23,207 nucleotides of DNA from Thermodesulfovibrionia bacterium (GCA_947258735.1 CAMYJJ010000013.1:1-23207), one strand, 5' to 3'. Shown: positions 1 through 9,203, counted from the stretch's first letter. Notes: generated by a model from the letters alone, not told the origin. Translations and numbers: made by a program.

Positions 1-1
1 C

Positions 2-2203
2 AGTGCCGGGGCCGTAGGCATGTCTTCCAAACGCGACTGTGTGGTCTGCCATATCATGTGGCTTGATTCCTTCAGGACCGACAGGGAAACGCTTGTGCCG
101 TTCCAGCCGGGAAATGTCTTAATGAAAGATACACAGGGAGTGGTCAGTTCCGAGGACATGTGCTATAGCTGCCACGATGGATACGTATTGGATTCCAGAC
201 ATATTACCTGGAATAAAAACAGGCATGTAACCTTTGTAAAGCCATCCGAGAACATAACGGTTCCATCATCACTCCCTCTCAGTGTAAAGGGAGAGATATA
301 CTGCGGTACATGCCACTCTGCACATGGAAAAGGAGCTGCACCGCATGGCGATCCAACGGGCAAAACCTCTCTCATGAGGGAAACCAACATTGATTCGAGC
401 CTCTGTGAAAAATGTCACAGCAGCAAGGCTGACTACAAACGCCATAACGGTCATCCGGTGAAAAAGGTTGCTTCCTTTGAACTTCCCCACAAACTGTTTG
501 AAATGGGAAGTACAGAGTCGTTGGGTCAAGATGTTGTTATCTGCCAGAGCTGCCACAGGATACATGGTGCTGAAGGTGAAAAACTATTGGTAGTAAAAAA
601 CAATAAATCCCAGCTCTGCACGACCTGTCACTCAGACAAGAAAAACATTATAGATACAAAGCACGACCTCCGTGTAACAATGCCCGATGAAATGAATATC
701 AAAAAACAGGTGACTTCTGAAGCAGGTCCCTGCAGCGCATGTCACACACCTCACAACGCATCTGATAAAAAGTTGTGGGCCAGACCTGTGATGGAGGGCA
801 ATCCTGCGTCACAGTTATGTCTTGGATGTCATGGCGACCATACAGACTATAAAACCAAACGTATAGGTGATCATTCTCATCCCATAGATGTCCATATACA
901 GCCAAAGGCAGGCCAGACTGTTGATCTTCCCCTCTTTGCTGAAGATGGTTCAAAAAACCCTGACGGCAAGGTACAGTGCTTTTCCTGTCATGATATTCAT
1001 ACTTGGGACCCTGATGTCCATGAAAATACGGGCGGTAAGGAAGTTGAAGGAGATGCTTCAAACAGTTTCCTCAGGATGTCGAATACATCATCAACTCTCT
1101 GTTTTGAGTGCCACCAGGACAAAAAACAGGTGGCAGCATCAGACCATAACCTGGCGGTAACAGCACCGCAGGAAAGGAATATCCAGGGTTTTGCAGCTGA
1201 AGTTTCCGGACCATGCGGTGTCTGCCACATACCTCATAATGCCCGGGCAAAACCATTATGGGCAAAGGAACTCTCAGGCTATGGTGACTATATTTCGCAG
1301 TTATGCAGTTCCTGCCATGAAAAAAACGCATCAGCAGGTGAAAAACTGATCGGTAAAAACTATCATCCCATTGATGTTTCTCTTGATAAGCTAAGTATCA
1401 CGAGTTCTTTGCCTCTGTATGACAGAGAAGGCGTGAAAACACTCAACGGTAAAGTCTATTGCACTACCTGTCATGACCCGCATGTATGGAACCCGAATAA
1501 TGCAGAGATACCGTTTGAACACAAAAATATCGAAGGTGATACAACGAACAGTTTTCTCAGGATGTCAAATTTTCCTTCATCTGATCTCTGCAAATCCTGC
1601 CATAAGGACCAGGCATATGTTGACGGTACCGATCATGACATGAACGTGACATCACCTGATTCAAGGAACCTCCTGAATCAGACTGTCAGGGAGTCCGGCC
1701 AATGCGGGGCATGCCATCTTGTGCATAACGGCCCCAACAGGCTGAAACTCTGGGCCAGGTCCTACGGCAGTGTGAACAGGAAGGAGGACATTATTGATTC
1801 TTTGTGCAATAGCTGTCATTCAAGAGGAAACATTGCAGAGAATAAAATTCCCCTTACGGCATTGCATCCTGAAAACAGGCTGGTCAACAATACCCTGCGC
1901 TGCGACAGGACAAAGATTGATTTTGCCCCGATCTTTGACAAGTATACCGGACTTGAAACAAATGTGGGAAACATATCCTGTCCCACATGTCATGATGCGC
2001 ATCGATGGAGCCCGCTTACTGAGAAAAAGGGGACCGGTAAAAACATGGAAGGCAACACGACAAACAGTTTTCTCAGAAATGTGAGCTACAATAATATCTG
2101 CATAGATTGCCACGGGTTTGACGCCCTCTTCAGGTACAAGTATTACCACGATCCTGATGAAAGAATAGAGACTGAATCCCCTGTTATTAATATTAATAAT
2201 TAA
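2..2203 (+). CDS. Giant multihaem cytochrome c (at least 18 haems), 5'-partial
   Basis: Probably a periplasmic or secreted electron-carrying cytochrome of the doubled-CXXCH type. The frame is open to the left window edge, so the true start and any signal peptide lie outside; the ATG at 20 is unlikely to be the start, because the paralogue at 6225 has a signal peptide and about 35 residues before the equivalent first haem motif. I count 18 CXXCH motifs in the 727 residues from the ATG at 20. A repeated module is visible: CxxCHDxHxW, then EGD/N..NSFLR, LCxxCH, a DHD/N..VT.P..RN stretch, CGxCH.xHN, LWA and another LCxxCH. The protein ends CIDCHGFDALFRYKYYHD, a tail shared with the 20-haem protein. 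It lies 173 bases upstream of an inner-membrane cytochrome b/c module. Physiological partners and terminal acceptor are inferred, not shown. Confidence 0.9.
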   Translation, partial: SAGAVGMSSKRDCVVCHIMWLDSFRTDRETLVPFQPGNVLMKDTQGVVSSEDMCYSCHDGYVLDSRHITWNKNRHVTFVKPSENITVPSSLPLSVKGEIYCGTCHSAHGKGAAPHGDPTGKTSLMRETNIDSSLCEKCHSSKADYKRHNGHPVKKVASFELPHKLFEMGSTESLGQDVVICQSCHRIHGAEGEKLLVVKNNKSQLCTTCHSDKKNIIDTKHDLRVTMPDEMNIKKQVTSEAGPCSACHTPHNASDKKLWARPVMEGNPASQLCLGCHGDHTDYKTKRIGDHSHPIDVHIQPKAGQTVDLPLFAEDGSKNPDGKVQCFSCHDIHTWDPDVHENTGGKEVEGDASNSFLRMSNTSSTLCFECHQDKKQVAASDHNLAVTAPQERNIQGFAAEVSGPCGVCHIPHNARAKPLWAKELSGYGDYISQLCSSCHEKNASAGEKLIGKNYHPIDVSLDKLSITSSLPLYDREGVKTLNGKVYCTTCHDPHVWNPNNAEIPFEHKNIEGDTTNSFLRMSNFPSSDLCKSCHKDQAYVDGTDHDMNVTSPDSRNLLNQTVRESGQCGACHLVHNGPNRLKLWARSYGSVNRKEDIIDSLCNSCHSRGNIAENKIPLTALHPENRLVNNTLRCDRTKIDFAPIFDKYTGLETNVGNISCPTCHDAHRWSPLTEKKGTGKNMEGNTTNSFLRNVSYNNICIDCHGFDALFRYKYYHDPDERIETESPVININN

Positions 2204-2246
2204 TTTCTTTCATTCCTGATTAATACCAGTATTACAATTAATTATT

Positions 2247-2274
2247 TTACAGTCTGACATTTCTGATGTATAAA
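2247..2274 (+). promoter_or_regulatory. Weak sigma70-like promoter before the cytochrome b/c module
   Basis: TTACAG and TATAAA are separated by 16 bases in the AT-rich gap between the 18-haem gene and the next cytochrome. No GC-rich terminator hairpin is visible after the upstream stop, so transcription could also read through. This is a weak match in AT-rich DNA. Confidence 0.25.
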
Positions 2275-2376
2275 AAAATATGGACATGATGTATCCAGTC
2301 GTATGGGTTTACTAATTACCGAGAACATTAAATAACCTTTTATTGATGGAACAGATCCAGTATAAGGGGGTTGAGT

Positions 2377-3438
2377 ATGATTAATTTATTTAGAACAAGT
2401 GGCAAATATTTACTTCTTATCAATGTCTTCCTTTTTCTCATTCTCTTTGCCCTGACGTCTTCTGTGCAGGCAGCGGACATTGGCAACTGTCTGCTGTGTC
2501 ACAAGTACCCGGGCATAAGCCGGGTTGATGAAAACGGCAACCTGAGACTATTTTATGTTAATGAAGATATCTTCAATAACAGTGTCCACGCAAAAGTAAA
2601 TTGCGAGGGGTGCCATACGGACATCAAAAAGGTCCCTCATGATCCAGCCAATAAAGTAGACTGCCTCATCGAATGTCACATAATGGAACCTTCAACTGAA
2701 AAGAAATTTTCCCACAAAGACGCCGACTTCTTTCTCGCAAACAGTGTACACAGTAAAAAAGACAAGGAGGGCAACCTCAAGAAATACTCGGAAGATATGC
2801 CCTCATGCAAGAACTGTCATGACAATCCTTTGTACAGGCCCCTTTCTTTTTTCAAGAAAGTGCGCTACGGGGTGTCCGAAGCCTCACTGGGAAGATGCAG
2901 GGTATGTCATAAGAAGGAGGAATTTATATACAGGTTTTACAATCATGTTACAACAAGACTTCATAAAAGCAGAAACCCTTTAAATATTGCTGAAGTCTGT
3001 GCCCGCTGCCATAATAATCCCGAGATCGTGGCAAGACACAACCTTTCAACCAAAGCAGTATATTCATATGGTGAAACATTTCATGGAAAGGCGGCACGAT
3101 TTCTTGATGAGAGGATCCCTGACTGTCTTGACTGTCATGTCAGAAAGGGAGAGTCAGTCCACCAGATGCTGGACCATGAAGACCCGTTGTCATCAACCCA
3201 TGGAGACAACAGAAGTAAAATCTGCACGAACTTGGACTGCCACCCCTCGGCATCACCGAAATTCGCTACGTACTCTGTACATGCTGAATTTAACAAGACC
3301 CAGAGCCCTGTGCAGTATTACTTCACCTTTTTCTTTATAGTCCTGACCGGAGGTACGTTGCTTCCGCTCATGGGGATAATCTTTCTGGACTGTATACGAC
3401 GGCTCTTTCCGCATGCCGTGATAAAGAGGAGGAAATAA
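2377..3438 (+). CDS. Membrane-anchored multihaem cytochrome c with CX3CH and CX4CH motifs
   Basis: 353 residues. ATG 2377 is preferred over TTG 2371 because AAGGGGG ends 6 bases before the ATG but directly abuts the TTG. A signal segment covers residues 10-33 (ending VQAA). Six canonical haem motifs follow at C38, C76, C144, C174, C208 and C250, plus CLIECH at 96-101 (CX3CH) and CTNLDCH at 283-289 (CX4CH), giving six to eight c haems. SVH and DHED-type histidines between the motifs could be distal ligands. A C-terminal membrane helix (about 313-339) ends in a basic RRK tail, so the haem domain faces the periplasm. The cytochrome b gene starts 2 bases after its stop, with its AGGAGG inside the end of this gene, which indicates a coupled complex. 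Probable role: accept electrons from the b subunit. Confidence 0.87.
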   Translation: MINLFRTSGKYLLLINVFLFLILFALTSSVQAADIGNCLLCHKYPGISRVDENGNLRLFYVNEDIFNNSVHAKVNCEGCHTDIKKVPHDPANKVDCLIECHIMEPSTEKKFSHKDADFFLANSVHSKKDKEGNLKKYSEDMPSCKNCHDNPLYRPLSFFKKVRYGVSEASLGRCRVCHKKEEFIYRFYNHVTTRLHKSRNPLNIAEVCARCHNNPEIVARHNLSTKAVYSYGETFHGKAARFLDERIPDCLDCHVRKGESVHQMLDHEDPLSSTHGDNRSKICTNLDCHPSASPKFATYSVHAEFNKTQSPVQYYFTFFFIVLTGGTLLPLMGIIFLDCIRRLFPHAVIKRRK

Positions 3439-3440
3439 CT

Positions 3441-4271
3441 ATGGAAAAAACTCCCAGCATCAAGGTAAAAAACGGTATCAAGTATTTTTACCGGTTTACG
3501 GTAAACCAGAGAATACAACACTTCATACTTGCCTGGTCGGTTGTGACGCTTGTCCTCACCGGCATGCCCCTGAAATTTCCGGATGCGTCATGGGCACCTT
3601 ACCTGTATTCCCTGTTCGGCGGCATTCATGCTGCACCTGTTATTCATAAGGTGTTCGGCGCCATTCTGCTGGCTCTTTTTGTTTATCATATTGTTTATCT
3701 TGTATATGTCATATACAAATTTCAGCTGCTGCCGATGAAGAAAAAAGAGGGCCTTGGCGCCGGAAAAGTCCTGAAGGTGCTGGCAACCCAGCCTCTGGTT
3801 CCAAATCTTAAGGACGCTAAAGACATTCTGGGCCTTATGAAATATCTTTTCTATTTAACAACGATACGACCGGACGGCGCAAAATATACATGGAAAGAAA
3901 AGTTTGATTACTGGGCCCCTTTCTGGGGTATGATCATTATCGGTCTTTCAGGTCTGGTCATGTGGAACAAGGAGCTGGCAACCACGATATTCCCGGGTGA
4001 ATTAATTAACTTCTCATTAATTGCCCATAGTGACGAGGCCCTGCTGGCAGCCCTGTTTCTCTTCATATGGCACTGGTACAATGCACATTTCTCCCAGGCA
4101 GTTTTTCCCATGGGAACGGCCTTTATAACCGGATATCTTCCTGAAGAACTGATGGTTGAGGAGCATTATGAAGATTATGTAGAGATAATGACTAAAGAAG
4201 GACTTGAGCATGAGATACTCCCGCCCCACGGCACGCATGCTGAAACTTCAGAACAAGGAGGTCAGGCATGA
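3441..4271 (+). CDS. Four-helix b-type cytochrome subunit (cytochrome b561/FdnI-like)
   Basis: 276 residues with four hydrophobic helices at about 28-44, 69-93, 159-177 and 192-213. Histidines suited to b-haem ligation lie at their ends (H27, H69, H83, H196, H211), the layout of formate dehydrogenase gamma and Ni/Fe-hydrogenase cytochrome b subunits. Those proteins exchange electrons between a periplasmic partner and the quinone pool. No dehydrogenase or hydrogenase catalytic gene is present here; the neighbours are c-type cytochromes on both sides, so a quinol-oxidising role resembling Geobacter Cbc-type complexes is the better inference. It has a good SD (AGGAGG) and its stop overlaps the next start (ATGA), so it is translated with the trihaem gene. 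The C-terminal tail is acidic and hydrophilic. Confidence 0.85.
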   Translation: MEKTPSIKVKNGIKYFYRFTVNQRIQHFILAWSVVTLVLTGMPLKFPDASWAPYLYSLFGGIHAAPVIHKVFGAILLALFVYHIVYLVYVIYKFQLLPMKKKEGLGAGKVLKVLATQPLVPNLKDAKDILGLMKYLFYLTTIRPDGAKYTWKEKFDYWAPFWGMIIIGLSGLVMWNKELATTIFPGELINFSLIAHSDEALLAALFLFIWHWYNAHFSQAVFPMGTAFITGYLPEELMVEEHYEDYVEIMTKEGLEHEILPPHGTHAETSEQGGQA

Positions 4272-5197
4272 AAAGCATTTTAATGAAGTTGTACATTTTG
4301 GGATTTGCTGCACTGTCGATATTCTTCATGCTGATCATCTGGAAGGTCACATTCGCGCATGTAATCGAGGAATACCATGACCGGCAGGAACTGCGTGAAG
4401 CATTGGATGTAAAAGAAGGAGAGAAAGAAGCCCCTGTTAAAACAACATTTCAAAAAATCATCCTTGACAGCGAAGAGACGGTGAAACACTATCTCGGCTA
4501 CAAGGTATTGGAAGAAAAAAGAATCAAGGGCCATTTTCATCATATCGGCATGGACATCGGGCCTGATGACCGATCATACTGTGTTGAATGTCACGGAGAT
4601 ATGCCCCATGACCAGATCAAGGACCTTCGGGCCTTCCTCAATATGCACGCCTTTTTTGTAAGCTGTCAGACCTGTCATGTAAAACTTGAGGGAAAAGAAA
4701 GGACAGGGGAGTTCAGGTGGTATGACAGACGCACCGGCGTAATTATCCCCAGTCCTGTTGCATTTGAAGAACCTGGTACTTACAAGTCCAAGATCATTCC
4801 CTTTGAAAACGTAAATGGAACGCTCCGCAGGATCGATTCCGATGATAGGATCAATTTTGCAAAGGAATACCTGGAGAGCAAGGACACCCTTTCAGAATCC
4901 CAGAGCACAAAGGCCAAAAGGATCATCCACAAGATAGTGAATAAACAGCCCCATATGTGTGAAGACTGCCATAACACCAAAGCCCCTGTACTGCCCCTTG
5001 AAAAACTGGGATATCCGAAGCAGAGAATAGACTCTATTTTAAGCACTGAAGTGGTGGGGCTTATTAAGAACTATACAAAATTTTATATGCCGAGAATGCT
5101 CTACCCGGGAGATAAAAACGGAAAAGAAAGAGAGCAGAAAAGGACACCCATAAAAAAAAATAAAAAACCGCTTACCATAACAAAGAAATTTGAGTAA
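4268..5197 (+). CDS. Membrane-anchored trihaem cytochrome c
   Basis: 309 residues. One N-terminal membrane helix (about 8-29) has no obvious cleavage site, so it is probably a retained anchor with a periplasmic domain. Three CXXCH motifs lie at 105-109, 133-137 and 231-235; H90-H92, H114 and H127 are possible sixth ligands. The C-terminal 25 residues are very lysine-rich. The start overlaps the cytochrome b stop (ATGA) and AAGGAGG lies 6 bases upstream. Overlap with the b subunit and the common orientation suggest a three-subunit membrane complex (six-to-eight-haem c, b, trihaem c). I do not recognise it as NapC/NirT; the spacing of the three motifs differs from that tetrahaem family. Confidence 0.83.
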   Translation: MKSILMKLYILGFAALSIFFMLIIWKVTFAHVIEEYHDRQELREALDVKEGEKEAPVKTTFQKIILDSEETVKHYLGYKVLEEKRIKGHFHHIGMDIGPDDRSYCVECHGDMPHDQIKDLRAFLNMHAFFVSCQTCHVKLEGKERTGEFRWYDRRTGVIIPSPVAFEEPGTYKSKIIPFENVNGTLRRIDSDDRINFAKEYLESKDTLSESQSTKAKRIIHKIVNKQPHMCEDCHNTKAPVLPLEKLGYPKQRIDSILSTEVVGLIKNYTKFYMPRMLYPGDKNGKEREQKRTPIKKNKKPLTITKKFE

Positions 5198-5274
5198 CCG
5201 GAGCACCGGTTCTATTACCTGTGATGGGATACTCCATAAAATGCATGTTGTATTCCCATTCCATTACGATGAAT

Positions 5275-6222
5275 ATGAAAAAACAATTATATAGGCCGGA
5301 CAGTGTCCCGGCCATCTTTCTTGCTGTACTCTGTGCATTTCTGTATTTTTCAGCTCCCGCCTATGGAATCAAGTTCACCAGTATACATCACCTCTATGAC
5401 ATAACATATGACATGAGTGAGCCCAGCGACGTTGCCGTGTCTAAGAGCGGACAGATCTACATTGTAGATGGGGTAAACAACAGGGTTGTTGTAAGCAGCA
5501 GCAATGGGAAGGTCCTTTTCACCTTTGGTGAAAAGGGTTCTGGTAAGGGACAGATGATGTTTCCCCTGGGCATTTTTGTTGATAGTGCCGGCAATGTGTA
5601 TCTTGCTGATTCAGGGAACCACAGGATACAGATTTTCAATGCGTTTGGTGAGTATTCAACAGAGATTAACATCCCCCCTTTTGAAGCTATACCTTCAGAC
5701 CCGACTGACCTTACTGTTGATGAGGCAGGAAACAGGATATATATCGTAGATAATAATAATCATCATATCCTGGTGTATGACCTCAATACTTTTGCATTGA
5801 TTAATACGTATGGTTCCCCGGGCATGGAAAAAAGGCAGTTCAGATATCCCTTTTTAATTGCATCTGACAGGGACAGTTATCTATACATCGTTGATGTCAT
5901 CAATACCCGTGTTCAGGTCCTTAATGCAGATGGTAAATTTGTGCAGTTCATAGGGGGCTGGGGCGTTGAAAAGGGTGAGTTCTTCAGGCCAAAGGGTGTT
6001 GCCCTGGACAGTAATAACAGGGTATATGTAAGCGATGGGTATATGGGAGTGATACAGATATTTAAGCCAAATGGTGAGTTCGATTCTGTCTTAAGTGATC
6101 CTGATAAAAGCACGGTAAAAAAATTCAATAAACCTGTAGGTATATATATAGACAATCATAACAGGCTCTATGTGGTAGAGATGTTCGCTAACCGTGTAGG
6201 AGTCTACAGCATCGAACAATAG
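5275..6222 (+). CDS. Secreted NHL-repeat six-bladed beta-propeller
   Basis: About 315 residues from ATG 5275, chosen because it starts a normal signal peptide (MKKQLYR followed by a hydrophobic stretch ending SAPAYG). ATG 5269 and GTG/ATG at 5221/5224 are in frame, but none has a convincing SD, so the start is uncertain. Six blades are visible, each with a PxxVAVD..G.IYV.D..N.RV.VF pattern followed by G.F...FG, typical of NHL repeats. No enzyme motif is visible. NHL proteins are scaffolds or ligand-binding propellers and often sit beside multihaem cytochrome genes in metal-reducing bacteria; a role in assembling or positioning the haem proteins is inference. The following 20-haem gene begins 2 bases after this stop, so the two are co-transcribed and probably translationally coupled. 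Confidence 0.88.
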   Translation: MKKQLYRPDSVPAIFLAVLCAFLYFSAPAYGIKFTSIHHLYDITYDMSEPSDVAVSKSGQIYIVDGVNNRVVVSSSNGKVLFTFGEKGSGKGQMMFPLGIFVDSAGNVYLADSGNHRIQIFNAFGEYSTEINIPPFEAIPSDPTDLTVDEAGNRIYIVDNNNHHILVYDLNTFALINTYGSPGMEKRQFRYPFLIASDRDSYLYIVDVINTRVQVLNADGKFVQFIGGWGVEKGEFFRPKGVALDSNNRVYVSDGYMGVIQIFKPNGEFDSVLSDPDKSTVKKFNKPVGIYIDNHNRLYVVEMFANRVGVYSIEQ

Positions 6223-6224
6223 AA

Positions 6225-8696
6225 ATGGCAAAATCCATTACGTTAATTTTAATGTTTTTTTTCCTGACTCCTGCCGCAGTGTCTCTTGCACTGGTTGAAA
6301 CTCCACGGAACCCTGACTCTGCAAAGGAGTGCGCCATATGCCACTATAGATGGATTGACACATTTTATCTTGATGGCAAAGGATCAGATCTGGTCCCCTA
6401 CCAGCAGGAGAAAGTAGTGGCGAAAATGGAAATGTGCTTTACCTGCCATGACGGCAGCGTTACTGATTCACGTGCGAGGGTCTATAACGACAGGCACCAC
6501 AACACCGACAAGCCTCCTCCAGAGCATATGGACATACCAAAGATCTTTCCCCTGGATGAAAAAGGCAATATGCAGTGCGCTACCTGTCATACTGCTCATG
6601 GCGTACCAAGCGAGATGGGCATCGAAAAAACGATTTTTATCAGGGCATCAAACGATAATTCCGCTATGTGCAAAATGTGTCACACTGATAAAAAAGGTGG
6701 TACAAAAAAAGGGAACCATCCTGTCGGAGAATCTGAAAAAGAGATTCCTGATACGCTCATAACTCATGGAGCCCGCAAAGGAGACAGCAGGAATGAGATC
6801 ATATGTGAGACCTGTCATACGGTGCATGGATCACCCAATGAGAGCTTTCTCATCGAAAGTGCCAGGAACTCCGGCCTCTGTCTGGAGTGTCACGCTGACA
6901 AAAAGATCTTTGATTCTGACGGCAGGAGAAACCACCAGCATGTTGTAAATGTTAAACCCGTAAATGTGACAATCCCTGAAGAGGTGATTAATAAAGGGGC
7001 CAAGCTTGGCAAGGATGGGGAAATCATATGCCAGACATGTCACAAGATCCACAATAACCATATCGAACAAAAACTGCTCCTGATTATGAAGGACAGGAAG
7101 TCATCTCTGTGCCTGACCTGCCATAAGAACAAGGAATACCTTGCTGACACAAAGCATAATCTTGAACATTCTGCTCCTGAAGAAAAGAACCTTGAGGACA
7201 AGACAGTAGCTGAGGGCGGCATCTGCTCACCCTGTCACCTGCCGCATAAGGAAGCAAGGACAGCCGGGACTGGTGAGGATGCTATCACCCGCCTCTGCGT
7301 GAGCTGTCATAATAAAGGAAAGATAGGAGAAAAGGTCACCCCTGGTGATTACCGGCATTCTCTCGGTATTAATCCCTTTAAAAATAGCAATGGACAAAAA
7401 TTAAATCTTGCAACATCCAGTATAGATCAAAGCAAATTCACCCTTCCCCTTTTCAATAAATACGGCATACAGGACCATGATGGAAACGTGACCTGCACTA
7501 CATGTCATGATCCGCATAAATGGAGACCCGATTCCACTGAGGGTGAGATCAGGGAGGAGGTGAGGGGGGACAATTTCACATCCTTTCTCAGAAAGTCCGC
7601 CCCTGAAATCTGCAGGGAATGCCACACAAATAAATTTTTCGTAGAAAATTCAAAACATGATATAGCAAAAGTTGCTCCTGAAGAAAAGAACTCTCTTGAC
7701 CAGACACCTGCCGAATCAGGGGTATGCGGTGTGTGTCACCTCGTACACGGCGGACAGGAGGGATATTTGTGGGCACGAAAGGCAGTGTCCAGCACCGGTA
7801 ATGTTGTTCAGGACCTCTGTATAGGCTGTCATAATGACCGGGGCATGGCAAAGGAAAAAACCGTGAAAGACTATTCACACCCGGTCAATATATCACTCAC
7901 CGGGTCAGGACTTAGCACCACCCTGCCCCTGTTTGATAAAAAGGGACATCTGGATGACAATGGTTTAATGACCTGTGAGACCTGTCATGACCCTCATACA
8001 TGGTCTGCTGGCACTATTACCGAGGGGGAACATTTTAAAATAGAGGGTAATGCAGGAAACAGCTTTCTCAGAATGTCCAATTCCCCCTCTCCCAGATTAT
8101 GCGGGAACTGCCACAAAGATGAATCCTATGTGGAAAAGACAGATCATGACATGACGATATCTGAATCACCTGGACTGAATGCCGCAGAATCAGGTACGTG
8201 CGGGGTATGTCATAACGTCCATAACGGTAAAAACAAGGCACGGTTGTGGGCGCTCGACTTTGCCAACGGTGCATCTGTTATGGACAGAATGTGTAACTAC
8301 TGCCATTCTCATGATGGATCAGCAAAAGTCAAAATACCTGCTATCGACTTTCACCCTGATAATCAGCTGATTAACAATATCGGCAGGGACATAAAGCATA
8401 CACCCAACTATTTCCCTCTTTTTAATGATCATTCAGGTGAGTATACGTCAGTAGGAAACATATCATGTCCTTCCTGCCACAATGTTCATCAATGGGACCC
8501 CAAGTTCAAAAAAATCGGACCGGGGGAAAATATTGAGGGTAATGCAACAAACAGTTTCTTACGGATGCAGACATACAGCCTGCTCTGTATCGACTGCCAT
8601 GGCCTTGATGCCCTTTTCAGGTTCAAGTATTATCACGATGTAGAAGAGAGGGTTGAGAAAGTCCAAAACATCATTGTTCCTGAATCTCTTCAATAG
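6225..8696 (+). CDS. Giant 20-haem multihaem cytochrome c
   Basis: 823 residues with a Sec signal peptide (hydrophobic core at 5-18, likely cleavage after SLA at residue 22) and no lipobox cysteine, so a soluble periplasmic or secreted protein. I count 20 CXXCH motifs. It is clearly paralogous to the 18-haem protein at the left edge: same order of haem motifs, same EGN..NSFLRMSN linkers, same CIDCHGxDALFRxKYYHD ending. Relative to that protein it carries one additional haem pair (C194 and C219). ATG 6225 is 2 bases after the NHL stop; there is no strong SD, so coupling is likely. Twenty haems on an extended repeat scaffold suits long-range electron transfer across the periplasm or outside the cell. 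No catalytic-site signature such as a CXXCK motif was seen. Confidence 0.93.
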   Translation: MAKSITLILMFFFLTPAAVSLALVETPRNPDSAKECAICHYRWIDTFYLDGKGSDLVPYQQEKVVAKMEMCFTCHDGSVTDSRARVYNDRHHNTDKPPPEHMDIPKIFPLDEKGNMQCATCHTAHGVPSEMGIEKTIFIRASNDNSAMCKMCHTDKKGGTKKGNHPVGESEKEIPDTLITHGARKGDSRNEIICETCHTVHGSPNESFLIESARNSGLCLECHADKKIFDSDGRRNHQHVVNVKPVNVTIPEEVINKGAKLGKDGEIICQTCHKIHNNHIEQKLLLIMKDRKSSLCLTCHKNKEYLADTKHNLEHSAPEEKNLEDKTVAEGGICSPCHLPHKEARTAGTGEDAITRLCVSCHNKGKIGEKVTPGDYRHSLGINPFKNSNGQKLNLATSSIDQSKFTLPLFNKYGIQDHDGNVTCTTCHDPHKWRPDSTEGEIREEVRGDNFTSFLRKSAPEICRECHTNKFFVENSKHDIAKVAPEEKNSLDQTPAESGVCGVCHLVHGGQEGYLWARKAVSSTGNVVQDLCIGCHNDRGMAKEKTVKDYSHPVNISLTGSGLSTTLPLFDKKGHLDDNGLMTCETCHDPHTWSAGTITEGEHFKIEGNAGNSFLRMSNSPSPRLCGNCHKDESYVEKTDHDMTISESPGLNAAESGTCGVCHNVHNGKNKARLWALDFANGASVMDRMCNYCHSHDGSAKVKIPAIDFHPDNQLINNIGRDIKHTPNYFPLFNDHSGEYTSVGNISCPSCHNVHQWDPKFKKIGPGENIEGNATNSFLRMQTYSLLCIDCHGLDALFRFKYYHDVEERVEKVQNIIVPESLQ

Positions 8697-8762
8697 CAAA
8701 ACATCAAATTCCAACTTTCACAGAATAATTAACGGGTAACCAGGCTTATGAATCGTTGTCCG

Positions 8763-9203
8763 TTATCCGGCGTTCGTCGACCGTTGATCGTCGGATTGTT
8801 TGGATTCTGTATTTTTAGATTTGCCATTTATTCTCACATAGTGTCTTGCTCCGGTACTTCCCAGAAATGCACCAAAAAAATCTGCAGCAACATCCCCGAC
8901 TGACGAATATCTGCCGGGTACAAAATACTGATGAAGCTCATCGGTTATTCCATAGATACCCGCAAAAATAAACGCTATGATAAATAATGACTTCTTCAGG
9001 CCGCTTCTGTAGAGTGACAGATACAGCAGGAAAGCAAGGGGGATATAAATTAATGTATGAACTGCCTTATCAGCGTTATCCGGCAACCCCTGAATGGGAA
9101 AGCTCTGCCGGGAAGACAGATAAAAAATAAGACCCATATAGCCAAGGGTACTTATCCAGCAGATAATTGCATATCTGATATTTATGTTCCTTTCTCTATT
9201 CAT
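8763..9203 (-). CDS. VanZ-family membrane protein
   Basis: 146 residues with about four hydrophobic segments. Family motifs are visible: DKAVHTLIYIPLAF near residues 45-58, and GITDELHQYFVPGRYSSVGD followed by AADFFGAFLG in the second half. The VanZ family is named for a teicoplanin-resistance protein but most members have no assigned function, so resistance should not be inferred. It is transcribed towards the cytochrome cluster and away from the CheB-CheR gene, with no evident partner. No Shine-Dalgarno is visible before the ATG. A possible minus-strand promoter is TTGACT (9274-9279 read in reverse) and GATAAT (9249-9254), but the spacer is 19 bases. The last 15 residues are encoded by low-complexity ACG-rich DNA and may not be conserved. 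Confidence 0.82.
   Translation of the reverse strand: MNRERNINIRYAIICWISTLGYMGLIFYLSSRQSFPIQGLPDNADKAVHTLIYIPLAFLLYLSLYRSGLKKSLFIIAFIFAGIYGITDELHQYFVPGRYSSVGDVAADFFGAFLGSTGARHYVRINGKSKNTESKQSDDQRSTNAG

Noticed and set aside
3441..4271. Cytochrome b as the gamma subunit of a formate dehydrogenase or hydrogenase
   Set aside because: No catalytic or Fe-S subunit gene is present and both tightly linked neighbours are multihaem c cytochromes.
8750..8810. ACG-rich repetitive stretch around the end of the VanZ-like gene as a CRISPR or REP element
   Set aside because: The units are short, irregular and without constant spacers; it looks like low-complexity gene-end DNA.
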